Source: an uncultured Carboxylicivirga sp. (lineage in GTDB: Bacteria > Bacteroidota > Bacteroidia > Bacteroidales > Marinilabiliaceae). Taken from it: a stretch of DNA of 64,000 nt. Every line of letters starts with the position of its first letter. Position 1 is the first letter of the stretch. The notes below the pieces were generated by a model that saw nothing but the letters and a program-made list of their open reading frames with translations, did no database searches and was not told where the DNA came from. The stretch lies in NCBI GenBank assembly GCA_947503525.1, contig CANNEA010000004.1:248001-312000 (forward strand). Direction: 5' to 3'. This document shows, one piece after another, positions 42,038 through 51,742 of this stretch. The position numbers were made by a program, and so were the translations under genes.

Positions 42038-43057
42038 CTAGCCAACTGTATTGGAATATCCTATTACGATCATTCCTATACAAATGACTACTACGCCAAA
42101 CATTAACCAGCCAAATGGTTTTTTAGCACCAGTCCACTCTTTATTGAAGTATGCCCAAACATTACTAACAATTAAGCCCCCACCCATAAGAATTGGCCAA
42201 CCTATTACCGAGCCCATATTACCCATTAAAGTAGCTCCTTGGCCATATACTCCAAGGGCACCAAACCAACACAGAGCAGCTACAATAGACCACATATATG
42301 CTTTGCCTGATTTAGCCTCATTAAAGGAATTCCAACTTTTATTTTTAAACAATAGAAATACAGCATATATAGCATTTAGGATAAATGCCCCCCACAATAC
42401 AACAACCCAAATAGCCAAACTACTATTACGCGCTGTTGCTCCAGCTTCCTGAGCAAAATATCCTATTCCACTACCTTCTGCAAAACCTGCGTCAAAACCA
42501 ATTCCTAGGAAAGCAGAAAAGAATCCACTCAAAACAGCAATTATAAGACCTGCTTTAAGGTTGATCTTTTTACCTTCTTCTTGCTTACTTTGTTTATCTC
42601 GTAAGATACCAGCATATGCAGTTAAAGCTACACCAATTACCATAACAATAACGCCTCCCAATACATACGGCAAAGCAGCCGCATTAGGATCATCTTTCAT
42701 AAAGTATGGAATAAGACTGCCTGCTGCAGCACATAAGCCTAGCACAATACCATAGGTTAATGACATGCCGATATAAGGAACACTTTTACCAAACATTATA
42801 CCTCCGATCCCCCACACTGCTCCAAATATCATGGCCAGGATTTTAATATCAAGAGGAGCCTGAGCAATGCTATGAAATAGGTCAGGCACAACAATTAACG
42901 CCCATGCTGTTGGTAATATAATCATCGCAAACAACGAGTGGACTAACCACCAGGCTTCCCACTTAAGTGGAGCCATAAACTTCATTCCAAGACCAAATGA
43001 GCCCTGAAAAAGGGTCGCAAATAAGACTAATGCTAAAGGTAAAAATTCAAATTCCAT
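42038..43057 (-). CDS. RhaT-like sugar:proton symporter
   Basis: 339 residues from the ATG at 43057 (MEFEFLPLAL); the upstream in-frame ATG at 43093 adds a charged tail and is less likely. About ten hydrophobic segments. GLGMKFMAPLKWEAWWLVHSL and AVWGIGGIMFG match the L-rhamnose-proton symporter family. As first gene of the anhydrogalactose operon it is the best candidate for importing 3,6-anhydro-D-galactose into the cytoplasm. The operon lacks rhamnose isomerase, kinase or aldolase genes, so true rhamnose transport is unlikely. Confidence 0.85.
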   Translation of the reverse strand: MEFEFLPLALVLFATLFQGSFGLGMKFMAPLKWEAWWLVHSLFAMIILPTAWALIVVPDLFHSIAQAPLDIKILAMIFGAVWGIGGIMFGKSVPYIGMSLTYGIVLGLCAAAGSLIPYFMKDDPNAAALPYVLGGVIVMVIGVALTAYAGILRDKQSKQEEGKKINLKAGLIIAVLSGFFSAFLGIGFDAGFAEGSGIGYFAQEAGATARNSSLAIWVVVLWGAFILNAIYAVFLLFKNKSWNSFNEAKSGKAYMWSIVAALCWFGALGVYGQGATLMGNMGSVIGWPILMGGGLIVSNVWAYFNKEWTGAKKPFGWLMFGVVVICIGMIVIGYSNTVG

Positions 43058-43079
43058 GCTTATATACTTTTGATTAATA

Positions 43080-43144
43080 CAAAGAAATGACATGTATCAC
43101 TGAATTAATTTGCTGATTTTACCTAGTACTTACATTATTTTACC
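43080..43144 (-). promoter_or_regulatory. Promoter with 21-bp-spaced operator half-sites, upstream of the anhydrogalactose operon
   Basis: -7 box 43080-43087 (minus strand TTTCTTTG), proximal half-site 43116-43123 (ATTTTACC), distal half-site 43137-43144 (ATTTTACC within TTACATTATTTTACCCC). Both half-sites are perfect here; spacings of 21 and 28 bp match those at 22681-22745 and 31119-31183. Confidence 0.65.
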
Positions 43145-43179
43145 CCACATTGCTTAGAATAAAAATTGATCGAAAAAAA

Positions 43180-43213
43180 GAAGGCACCTGTATAAATTCA
43201 TACAAGTGCCTTC
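43180..43213 (-). terminator. Rho-independent terminator after sulfatase 43236-44792
   Basis: Stem 43180-43187 with 43206-43213, extended after one mismatch by 43189-43192 with 43201-43204, then seven T residues on the minus strand. Confidence 0.9.
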
Positions 43214-43235
43214 AATGATTTTATTTAATTGAGTT

Positions 43236-44792
43236 TTATTTCAACTCAAGCTTTTGTGTTTTGGTGTAATCTGCCCCTCTCAATTCAATAAAAGCATCCA
43301 TTAACTCTTTAAGTTTGTCAGGATTTTCACTAGCCAGATTGTGTTGTTGAGCAATATCCTCTTTTAAATTGTATAGCAATGGTACAGGACTATTGCCTAC
43401 CTCTATATTAACTTGTTTATTGAGAGCTTTACCTTTGTAAGCAGGTATCAATAGCCAATTACCTTTGCGCAAAGCGGTTCTGGTTGTGGCTTCTATGATT
43501 AAACTTTCTCTTCCTGACTCACTCTTTCCCATAAATACATCCAACAAATCTTTACTATCAGTTGATTGCTCTTCAGTTCCGACTAAGGTTGCAATGGATG
43601 CAAATAAATCCATCTGACAAACCAAAGCATCAGAAACTTTTGGTTCAATTGTTCCTTTCCAATAGGTAATAAATGGCACTCGCGTTCCTGCTTCAAATAA
43701 ACTATACTTGCCACCACGCAATTCTCCGGCGGGCTTATGCTTTCCTAACTTTTCAACAGCATCATCATTATAACCATCGTTTAACACAGGGCCATTGTCA
43801 CTTGAAAATACAATTAGAGTATTCTCCAAAACACCTTCCTCTTCCAGAGTTTTAACAAATTCACCAATACACCAATCAGCTTCCAGTATTACATCACCGC
43901 GTGGCCCCATACCAGATTTTCCTGCAAAACGCGGATGAGGCGTACGAGGCACATGAGGTTGTTGCATGGCATAATACAAAAAGAAAGGTTGTTCTTTGTG
44001 AGATTTAACATACTCTTGGGCTTTTAGCAAGAAATGATCAGCCATATCTACATCTGACCAACGTGCTTTTTCTCCTCCCTTCATATATCCAATTCGCGGA
44101 ATCCCGTTTATGATTGTAGAGTTATGCCCATGATGCCACATCATTTCGCACAGTTCCGGATTTTCTAAACCTGTTGGTTGTCTTTCAAAATTGTTTTTAT
44201 AATCAATTTCTATTGGATCATCCGCCTCTAAACCCTCAACATGACCATCTTGCAAATAGACAGTTGGAACACGATCTTGAGTTGCTGCCATATAATAAGC
44301 ATAGTCAAAACCAACCTCATTCGGTCCAGGTGTTACTTTCTCATTCCAATTGACAAGACCTGATCCTAAACCTAAATGCCATTTACCAACTAAGGCCGTT
44401 TGATACCCATTGGCTTTTAACATTTTTGGTAAGGTTTTTTGATCTGTTCCAATGATTAATGGGGCTGTTCCCGGAAGAATCTTTGCGCTCTTATTTTTCC
44501 ATGGATACATACCTGTTAGAAGGGCATACCTACTGGGTGTGCAAGTTGCTGATGAAGCATAACCATTTGTAAATTTAATACCTCCCTTTGCTAAGGCATC
44601 AATGTTTGGCGTTTCTAATTCAGTGGCTCCACATGAACTTAAATCACCATACCCCAAATCATCTAAATAAATAACTACAACATTTGGTTTAACTGTAGTT
44701 TCTTCTTTTGCTTCTTTACTTTTTACCTGACATGAACTGAATAATACCAATAAAATGGCAAACAATCCAAATGACATATTTTTTTTATTCAT
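43236..44792 (-). CDS. Sulfatase, S1 family (possibly S1_16 or S1_17)
   Basis: 518-residue lipoprotein sulfatase, lipobox LFSSC with C21. Formylglycine motif CTPSRYALLTG at C84, calcium ligands in YLDDLGYGDLS, GKWHLGLG, and FSSDNGPVLNDGYNDD. The CTPSR variant and the MAATQDRVPTVYL segment set it apart from the other sulfatases here. S1_17 enzymes belong to the Zobellia carrageenan set; the assignment is tentative. It is transcribed alone, with terminators on both sides (44957-44974 upstream, 43180-43213 downstream), and has a palindrome in its promoter region. Confidence 0.93.
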   Translation of the reverse strand: MNKKNMSFGLFAILLVLFSSCQVKSKEAKEETTVKPNVVVIYLDDLGYGDLSSCGATELETPNIDALAKGGIKFTNGYASSATCTPSRYALLTGMYPWKNKSAKILPGTAPLIIGTDQKTLPKMLKANGYQTALVGKWHLGLGSGLVNWNEKVTPGPNEVGFDYAYYMAATQDRVPTVYLQDGHVEGLEADDPIEIDYKNNFERQPTGLENPELCEMMWHHGHNSTIINGIPRIGYMKGGEKARWSDVDMADHFLLKAQEYVKSHKEQPFFLYYAMQQPHVPRTPHPRFAGKSGMGPRGDVILEADWCIGEFVKTLEEEGVLENTLIVFSSDNGPVLNDGYNDDAVEKLGKHKPAGELRGGKYSLFEAGTRVPFITYWKGTIEPKVSDALVCQMDLFASIATLVGTEEQSTDSKDLLDVFMGKSESGRESLIIEATTRTALRKGNWLLIPAYKGKALNKQVNIEVGNSPVPLLYNLKEDIAQQHNLASENPDKLKELMDAFIELRGADYTKTQKLELK

Positions 44793-44877
44793 ATTCCTGA
44801 TAATATTTCTGTAGTTTTATTCCGCATATAATTGTATTGCGAATAAGTCAATTATTCTAAATTTAATTGTGCTTCTG

Positions 44878-44894
44878 TATACAATTATTGTATA
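44878..44894. promoter_or_regulatory. Palindrome TATACAAT-T-ATTGTATA, possible operator
   Basis: Perfect 8-bp inverted repeat around one base, 86 bases before the start of the sulfatase at 43236-44792. It fits a dimeric repressor or activator site and differs from the direct repeats elsewhere in the window. AT content is high, so chance is possible. Confidence 0.35.
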
Positions 44895-44956
44895 TGATCG
44901 TTCAAAACAAACCAAATCTTCTATGCATTATATCGATTTGCACAAATACAAAAAGA

Positions 44957-44974
44957 GACTGCCCGTTGGCAGTC
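44957..44974 (-). terminator. Rho-independent terminator after SusCD cassette 3
   Basis: Perfect 7-bp GC-containing stem (44957-44963 with 44968-44974), 4-base loop, then T-rich sequence on the minus strand, 26 bases after the stop at 45001. Confidence 0.88.
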
Positions 44975-45000
44975 CCTTAAAATCTTTAGGTTTTGGAATG

Positions 45001-46656
45001 TTATGGCCTTGCTTCCAAAGGTATCAACTGCATATCATCAAAATAAATTAACTGCGTACCTGATACATCAGGATTATCAGCTGCCAATATCTTAATGCCA
45101 TAATTTTTAGTTGGTTGTTCATCAATATTAACAACCTTACTTAAAGTTACCCATTGGCCTTTCTCTATTTCAGAAATATCCCAGGTATTGGCATATACCG
45201 GCGCAGTCATATACGTTTTGAAGGCTTTAAGCGTGGTATTCTCATCTACATAAACCTTTATTTTTTCGATATATGGACCAGCCGGAGCAACTGCTCCGTT
45301 GGCAATAAAACTAGAAGCTTGAATTTTAAACGTTGTTCCAGCACCATCAAATGTACAACTCATACTTGCTGTTCCACTTGCTGCGACATCCTCGGAACGT
45401 GCAAAAACAATTGGATTTTGATTACCTACCCAGAAACCATCAGCAAAACCTTTCTTAAAGTTCGCACTTGCTATTTCAAAGCCCATCTTATCCGTATTAG
45501 TTACACTTCCTCCTATAATCATAGTTGTATTCACATCTGAAAATTCCTGTAAGTCACGTAGATCTAGTGATTGAATTACTCCACCTGCGTAAGAAATATT
45601 AATTTCATCAGTATTGTATACCGGCTCTGCTAATGTTAATTCGATCATAGTAGCATCATCATCACTAACCTCAGCTTTTGTTACAAGTATATTCTGATCA
45701 AAACCAGCAGTTGTATTAACTACATGCACTGTAAAATTCGCTTCTTCATTGTTGAACGGTGTAACTTCACCAGTTACATTAAAACCAATATTACCATTTT
45801 CCAGCTCTTTAGCTTTACCTGTAATTTCAAATGGTTGAGATGATTGTACTACTTCTACCTTCAATGGAACTATCTTAGTAGTTGCTCCAGCTGGCAAACC
45901 ACTTCCTCGACTAACAGTAACACTACTTCCTGTTGCAGTACCCATTGTAAAAAAAGAAATAACAGAGGCAGAATCATTACTTGAAATAGGTGATCCTCCA
46001 GCAATATCCCATGTTCGACGATTAGGTCGCCCAATGGTTGTCATATCAACAAAAGTTAATTGCTGTCCTACTTCAACCGTTACCGTTTTCCAGCTGTCCT
46101 GTTCTGCATCATCAGGCATTTCGTCAGCTGCAACTTCAAGCACCAATTCTTCTCCAAAAAATACTTTAAAAGCTGGTTCAATAGTGGCATAAACGTCAAC
46201 CATAAAAGTGGTATCAATTACCCACTGATCTCCCTTCTTAACTGACTGTAACAACACTTCATCTTTCGTAAAAAACGCTACTGAATCACTATAAGTATTA
46301 TACAAGTTAATGGTCTTAATACCACTTTCCCTGAATAAAACATGCGCACGGGCATCATTACTTATATTCCCGGCATTAGGTACAATAAAATCGGTATAAA
46401 CCGAATCTTCTTTAGTGAAATCCGGACGTAAAAAATAGCATCCCTGATCAATAGTCCATTTATGGCTTAAAGCTCCTTTTGACAAATCAACAAAGGAAAT
46501 ATAATCCTCCTGTGCTATCTGAAAAAGATTCTCTACAGCAGTTTCACTTACAACCCATTCTACATCCGAAAAGCTGAATGGTTGTTCATATTCTTTTTCA
46601 CATGACCATCCTATGACCATTAGAATTAGAAACGTATATATTTTATAATTTTTCAT
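45001..46656 (-). CDS. Surface glycan-binding lipoprotein, cassette 3
   Basis: 551 residues from the ATG at 46656 (MKNYKIYTFL); the longer in-frame start at 46692 spoils the signal. Lipobox GWSC with C19, followed by EKEYEQPFSFSDVEW, which mirrors EDEYKQPFPVSDVTW in the cassette 1 protein. The N-terminal half is homologous to that protein (HKWTIDQGCYFLRPDF versus HQWIIENGSYFLKKGF). The C-terminal domain is more distant but ends the same way (FDDMQLIPLEARP). No catalytic motif. Presumed glycan capture protein for SusC/SusD cassette 3. Confidence 0.8.
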   Translation of the reverse strand: MKNYKIYTFLILMVIGWSCEKEYEQPFSFSDVEWVVSETAVENLFQIAQEDYISFVDLSKGALSHKWTIDQGCYFLRPDFTKEDSVYTDFIVPNAGNISNDARAHVLFRESGIKTINLYNTYSDSVAFFTKDEVLLQSVKKGDQWVIDTTFMVDVYATIEPAFKVFFGEELVLEVAADEMPDDAEQDSWKTVTVEVGQQLTFVDMTTIGRPNRRTWDIAGGSPISSNDSASVISFFTMGTATGSSVTVSRGSGLPAGATTKIVPLKVEVVQSSQPFEITGKAKELENGNIGFNVTGEVTPFNNEEANFTVHVVNTTAGFDQNILVTKAEVSDDDATMIELTLAEPVYNTDEINISYAGGVIQSLDLRDLQEFSDVNTTMIIGGSVTNTDKMGFEIASANFKKGFADGFWVGNQNPIVFARSEDVAASGTASMSCTFDGAGTTFKIQASSFIANGAVAPAGPYIEKIKVYVDENTTLKAFKTYMTAPVYANTWDISEIEKGQWVTLSKVVNIDEQPTKNYGIKILAADNPDVSGTQLIYFDDMQLIPLEARP

Positions 46657-46697
46657 TGTCTTTTGTTTTGAAAAAATGAAACACAAATTCAAGTACT

Positions 46698-48440
46698 CTA
46701 ATTCGAAATATTAGGATTGTTTAATGTTTCGCTCAGAGGTAATGGAAAGTAATCGTGTACTTCATTAACATAATTGGATGCGGCCAACTCATACTCATTT
46801 ATAGCTATACCATAAGTTGCAGGTTCCTCTGTATATAAGAAACAATTCTTTCGGGTCAGTGTCTCTCCTGTAGTAGGATCAAGATAGGTGAAGTTACCTA
46901 TATACCATGTTTGCTGAGATAGCTCTTGAAAACGTTGTTTGGTGATTCCCCAGCGACGCATATCGATAAAACGCATTGAATGACCTTCAATGGAACATTC
47001 CAAAGGTTTTTCGATATACATTAAACGATCCATTAAAGTATTTTTATCGTAAGTAATACCATCAAAGTCTGGTCCGGAACCATCATCAGTGCCTAACAAT
47101 TGAAGTGCCCAACGCGCTCGTACTTCATTAATGTAGCTTAATGCCCCAGTAATATCGTCTTCCTGAATTAAACATTCGGCCAACATCAGGTAGACTTCTC
47201 CTAAACGATTAACTACAACATTTTTACCCGACTTCCAACTCGTTCCTCCAATATTCTCCTCATCGTCAACAACTGAATGATTGGTATAATGCTTAAAGTA
47301 AGCCACTTTATTTTGAAGAAATACTTTTCTAACTCCACCATCTTCAAGAGCATAATTTCGTAAATAATACTCCGTATCTAAATCCTGAGGAAGAGCTATC
47401 ATAGCAGATGCACGTAAAGTAGCTGAACGTAATCTTGAATTACCATTATCATCGATCACATAGTTTCTGGAATCATTCAGATCCATCTCTTCATTCTGAT
47501 ATTCGTATACTAACCATGATGAAGGCACAAACTCCGATGATCCGGTTGGACTTGAGTATCGTGATAAACGTTGAACCATTGACTCTGGTTGCCATTGTGT
47601 ATATTCACTGTTAAAATCAAGTGTATACGAAATCTCAAAAATAGATTCTTTATTAAACTCACCTGCATTAGTAAATAGTAAAGACATATCATCCACCAAC
47701 TCATATCCGTAATCAGAATTATGAATTAACTCAGAAAAATAAGGCTTAGCCAATGCGTATTCACCTTGATACAAATGACTTGTCCCTAATGCATTGGCAG
47801 CTGCTCCTTTAGTAATTTTACCCTTCTCATCAAACTGATAAGGTAAATTGTCGTATGCATATTTCAAATCCTCTCTGAAAAATTTAATAACTTCTTCAGA
47901 AGTAGATATAGGTCTGTATATATCGTCAACTGATTTGGCATATGAATCGTTAATGGGCACATTACCATTGTTGTATGACGAATGCAAATAAAAATGGAAT
48001 AAACCTCTGAAGAATTTAGCCTGAGCCATTTGCTCTGTCCATCTTTCTTCTTCAACACTACCTTCTAATCGACTTAAACCTTCAATAACCTGATTGGCTC
48101 TGAATATACCTTGGTAACACAATGCCCATTTATCATTGACCTGAGCTGTTGCATTATTGTATAGTTGCGAATACCATGGTGCCATGGCATCTAATGGTTT
48201 ATTTCTATCCCCTGGAAATGCCATATCAGATCGATATGATTCCCGTTGAATCAACATGAGGTATTGATCCATTAAGCCAGCATATACACCGTTAAGTGTT
48301 GCCTGAGTTTCATCCAGATTAGCCCAGTAAATATCAGCACTCGGCCTGTTTGGATTGGTTTCCTCCAGATAATCACTGCATGCGGCCAATGGCATAATCA
48401 ATGCTACTATTATTGCTATATATAAGTTTCGATGTTTCAT
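46698..48440 (-). CDS. susD: SusD/RagB family outer-membrane lipoprotein, cassette 3
   Basis: 580 residues from the ATG at 48440 (MKHRNLYIAI), which has AAGGAG 9 bases upstream; the longer in-frame start at 48470 would include that site. Lipobox PLAAC, C21, then SDYLEETNPNRPSADIYW. Shares FFRGLFHFYLHSSYNNG, VVNRLGEVYLMLAECLI and ECSIEGHSMRFIDMRRWG with the cassette 1 SusD. Gap of 19 bases to the SusC stop. Confidence 0.95.
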   Translation of the reverse strand: MKHRNLYIAIIVALIMPLAACSDYLEETNPNRPSADIYWANLDETQATLNGVYAGLMDQYLMLIQRESYRSDMAFPGDRNKPLDAMAPWYSQLYNNATAQVNDKWALCYQGIFRANQVIEGLSRLEGSVEEERWTEQMAQAKFFRGLFHFYLHSSYNNGNVPINDSYAKSVDDIYRPISTSEEVIKFFREDLKYAYDNLPYQFDEKGKITKGAAANALGTSHLYQGEYALAKPYFSELIHNSDYGYELVDDMSLLFTNAGEFNKESIFEISYTLDFNSEYTQWQPESMVQRLSRYSSPTGSSEFVPSSWLVYEYQNEEMDLNDSRNYVIDDNGNSRLRSATLRASAMIALPQDLDTEYYLRNYALEDGGVRKVFLQNKVAYFKHYTNHSVVDDEENIGGTSWKSGKNVVVNRLGEVYLMLAECLIQEDDITGALSYINEVRARWALQLLGTDDGSGPDFDGITYDKNTLMDRLMYIEKPLECSIEGHSMRFIDMRRWGITKQRFQELSQQTWYIGNFTYLDPTTGETLTRKNCFLYTEEPATYGIAINEYELAASNYVNEVHDYFPLPLSETLNNPNISN

Positions 48441-48459
48441 CTCTTTGCTCCTTTTAATA

Positions 48460-51400
48460 TTAAAAATCAAGATTAATACCTATTGAGTAAGTTGAACTCA
48501 CAGGGTAGTTTCCTTTATCAAGGCCGCGATTCGCAACATTTCCACCAACTTCAGGGTCATAACCTGTGTACTTCGTAAAAGTTAATGGATTTTGAGCTGT
48601 TAAATAGAAACGGCAAGAGCTAATTCCAGCCTTCATCAACCAGGACTTAGGCAAAGTATAACCCAAGGTTACATTCCTTAATCTTACATAGGATCCATCT
48701 TCTAACCAGAAATCAGTATAAGCTCTATAATTATCATGTTCTTTACTTGTGCCTCTAAACAATGGAATCTCAGAATGAGGATTCACATCAGACCACATAT
48801 AAACTAAATCCTTATGGGTTTCAAAACTATAGGCAGCAGCTTTGCCTCCATTCATAATCTCATTGCCAACGGCAGCATACCAGTTCATGGAGAAGTCAAA
48901 GCTATAATAATCTAAACTCAAATTTAATCCGAGCTCATAATCGGGTAATCCACTTCCACTATATTCTCTGTCTTCATCAGAAATCTTACCATCTTTATTT
49001 GTATCACGATACATTAAATCTCCCATCTTAGCTGTAGCTACTAATTCTTGATATTTAGCTAATTGTTCTGGAGTTTTAATTACACCATCGGTAGGATTCA
49101 GAAAAAAGGATCCTGCTTCATGTCCGAGCATGATGGCAGTAACTGTGGAGTAAATATCTCCGGATAAAAGGGTACTATTTGAATTAACAATTACATCACT
49201 TGAACCAAACATATTGGTTACCTCATTATGATTGGTCGTAAATGTTCCACCTACATTCCAATTAACTTGCCCGGTTCTTCCACGATACAATAGAGCCAGC
49301 TCGACTCCTCGATTAATCATATCACCAACATTTAAAGTAACATTAGCTTCATTTTTTAATCCAACACCTGCTGAGGATGGCAGTTTAACCGGGAATAACA
49401 TATCCTTTTTCTCGGTGTTATAATAATCAGCCGTTAATGTTAATCTATTATCGAAGAAACCCAGATCAACACCAATATTTGATTGAATTGAAGTCTCCCA
49501 TTTTACGTCAACATTAGGGTAAGTTTTCTGAGCTGTACCTAAAGCCAATATATCTGAATGTCCGGTTGAGTATGAATAATCAACGTTCTGAGAAATTGCT
49601 CCGGCATATAAATAGTTACCTATGCGTTCGTTACCAGTAGTACCGTAACTTGCTCTAATTTTAAAAGAATTAGCAACGCCTCTTAAACCACTCCAAAATT
49701 TCTCATCAGCAACATTCCAACCTACTGAAGCCGAAGGAAAAACTCCCCATCGGTTCTTCTCTGAAAATTTTGATGAGCCATCGCGACGTACACTGGCACT
49801 AAATAAATAACGCCCTTTATAATCATATTGTACTCTTCCCAGTGTACCCAATAATTTAGAATTGTAATTCTCACCAGAGAAGATCGTCGGGTTCATGGTT
49901 CCACCATTAATCACTTTAATGTTATTATTGGTGATACCTTCTTTACGTCCATAAACATCATCGAAAGTTCGTTCTTCAACCGAAAAATTAACTAAAGCTC
50001 TAACTGTATGCTTCTTATTAAATTTCTTGATATAACTCAAAGCACCTTCCAAACTAAACGAAGTAGCCCTATTGCGACGAATATAACTATAGCTCTTAGT
50101 CGGGTCAACATCAGGTACTCCTTGATCATACACAGTATAAAATGGAACAAATTGTCTTCCATGATTACTGGTCACACCTGTACCAATCTTTGAAATGAAT
50201 TTTAAATCCTTTGTGATTTTGTAATCCAGATTAATATTAGCATTCAAGCGATCTCGTTTATTAAAATCTTCCTTTTTAATGGCCTGAAGTACATTATCCA
50301 TTTTAGTTCTATTCCCGCCTGATGCATCAATCTCTGTTGTTGAAGCATCAACAGCAGGAAAATAAGGTAAGTAACGGAATGCTTGAGTCAGCATATTACC
50401 TACTGGTTTTTGTTGATCTTCCAGTGAAAAATTAATACTCGCAGCTACTGTTAAACGATTCTTCGTAAACTTTGTATTAATACGTCCGTTATAGCGTCTA
50501 AAACTAGAGTTGATAATAACTCCATCCTGATCAAAGAAACCGAATACAGCACTCGCTACCAAATTATCTGTTCCTCCAGATAATGTTACATTATAATTCT
50601 GAGTCGCAGCATTGTCTACTTGCATCATATCCACAATGTTTGTCTCATTGGTTAACCAATGTGGATATTTACCTGCAATATCGGTTGGGTATAATGGTTC
50701 GGCATTTCTATTTTCAATAGCCTCGTAATAAAGCTGTTCTGTTGTTGTCATCAAAGGCGTTCCGGAGGTAATATGTTGAATACCATATGAACCGTCAACA
50801 CGTACCTTCATGGCCCCTTTCTGACCTGATTTGGTGGTAATCAAAATTACACCTGCCGCACCACGAGTACCATAAACAGCACAAGAAGCAGCATCCTTTA
50901 AAATATCAATGGTTTCAATTTCATTGGCACTCAAGCGAGGATCACCTTCTTGTGGAATTCCATCGACTACAAAAAGAGGGGTATTATCTCCACCTATTGA
51001 TGATACTCCACGAATTTGAATATTTGAAGATGCACCTGGCTCACCGGAACTAGCAACAACATTTACTCCAGCTACCTGACCTTGTAAAGCCATGCCAATA
51101 TCAGATGTGATATGACGAGTGATGTCCTCTGATTTAACTTGAGTTACAGCACCGGTTACTTCCTTTTTTCTCAATGTACCATAACCAATGGCTACAACCT
51201 CATCTAATCCGATTACTTCAGCTTGCATAACAACATCATGAATAGCTTGACTCACCGTAACAAAGGCATCTTGCATCCCAATAAAATTGAGGTGTAATAC
51301 TTCACCTTCTTTAACTGAAATACTGTAATTACCATCTAAATCAGTAATTGTACCATTGGTTGTTCCTTTTATTACAATACTTACTCCCGGGATTGGCGCA

Positions 51401-51546
51401 CCATCTTCGGATGATGTTACTTTTCCTTGAACGGTAATATTTTGAGCAAGCGATGGTAAAGTGCAAATCAACAACATCACTATTGTCATCAGCACCGATC
51501 GCATGACCTTATCATTTAGATTGAATGTTTTTTTATTATTTTTCAT
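48460..51546 (-). CDS. susC: SusC/RagA TonB-dependent outer-membrane transporter, cassette 3
   Basis: 1028 residues with a signal peptide ending near LAQ35. Carboxypeptidase-D regulatory-like domain (GKVTSSEDGAPIPGVSIVI), SusC signature DEVVAIGYGTLRKKEVTGAV, plug with IQIRGVSSIGGDNTPLFVVDG and SCAVYGTRGAAGVILITTK, barrel ending IGINLDF. Highly similar to the cassette 1 SusC (5497-8610) along its length, for instance WKFNGT/WNVGGTFTTN, GNEIMNGGKA and SCRFYLTAQNPLTFT. A candidate -7 box lies 35 bases upstream (51581-51588). Imports carrageenan oligosaccharides by inference. Confidence 0.97.
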   Translation of the reverse strand: MKNNKKTFNLNDKVMRSVLMTIVMLLICTLPSLAQNITVQGKVTSSEDGAPIPGVSIVIKGTTNGTITDLDGNYSISVKEGEVLHLNFIGMQDAFVTVSQAIHDVVMQAEVIGLDEVVAIGYGTLRKKEVTGAVTQVKSEDITRHITSDIGMALQGQVAGVNVVASSGEPGASSNIQIRGVSSIGGDNTPLFVVDGIPQEGDPRLSANEIETIDILKDAASCAVYGTRGAAGVILITTKSGQKGAMKVRVDGSYGIQHITSGTPLMTTTEQLYYEAIENRNAEPLYPTDIAGKYPHWLTNETNIVDMMQVDNAATQNYNVTLSGGTDNLVASAVFGFFDQDGVIINSSFRRYNGRINTKFTKNRLTVAASINFSLEDQQKPVGNMLTQAFRYLPYFPAVDASTTEIDASGGNRTKMDNVLQAIKKEDFNKRDRLNANINLDYKITKDLKFISKIGTGVTSNHGRQFVPFYTVYDQGVPDVDPTKSYSYIRRNRATSFSLEGALSYIKKFNKKHTVRALVNFSVEERTFDDVYGRKEGITNNNIKVINGGTMNPTIFSGENYNSKLLGTLGRVQYDYKGRYLFSASVRRDGSSKFSEKNRWGVFPSASVGWNVADEKFWSGLRGVANSFKIRASYGTTGNERIGNYLYAGAISQNVDYSYSTGHSDILALGTAQKTYPNVDVKWETSIQSNIGVDLGFFDNRLTLTADYYNTEKKDMLFPVKLPSSAGVGLKNEANVTLNVGDMINRGVELALLYRGRTGQVNWNVGGTFTTNHNEVTNMFGSSDVIVNSNSTLLSGDIYSTVTAIMLGHEAGSFFLNPTDGVIKTPEQLAKYQELVATAKMGDLMYRDTNKDGKISDEDREYSGSGLPDYELGLNLSLDYYSFDFSMNWYAAVGNEIMNGGKAAAYSFETHKDLVYMWSDVNPHSEIPLFRGTSKEHDNYRAYTDFWLEDGSYVRLRNVTLGYTLPKSWLMKAGISSCRFYLTAQNPLTFTKYTGYDPEVGGNVANRGLDKGNYPVSSTYSIGINLDF

Positions 51547-51580
51547 TACTTAAAGGGTTTTACCGCCTTGTCTTAATTTA

Positions 51581-51588
51581 CAAATATA
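51581..51588 (-). promoter_or_regulatory. Candidate -7 box for SusC cassette 3
   Basis: Minus strand reads TATATTTG, a perfect TAnnTTTG, 35 bases before the SusC start. No good -33 box and no 21-bp repeat are seen, unlike cassette 2. Confidence 0.45.
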
Positions 51589-51742
51589 TGTTCCTAAACC
51601 CATATCATTAACACAAGAAAGTTACAATTGATAATCATTTATTCACGAACAGAATTTATTGCATCCTTCTGTTTAAGAACTAACCTGTTAAAATGAGTTG
51701 TTTAAATTGAGAATTGTTGGTTTTCATATTATTGATTTTTAG

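Noticed and set aside
40878-43057. L-rhamnose catabolism, suggested by the RhaT-like permease and enolase-superfamily enzyme
   Set aside because: No rhamnose isomerase, rhamnulokinase or alpha-L-rhamnosidase is present, and the neighbouring genes form an anhydrogalactose route.
51557-51564. GTTTTACC before SusC cassette 3 as a further copy of the conserved operator
   Set aside because: It lies 11 bases from the start codon, downstream of the likely -7 box, and has no partner at 21 bp.
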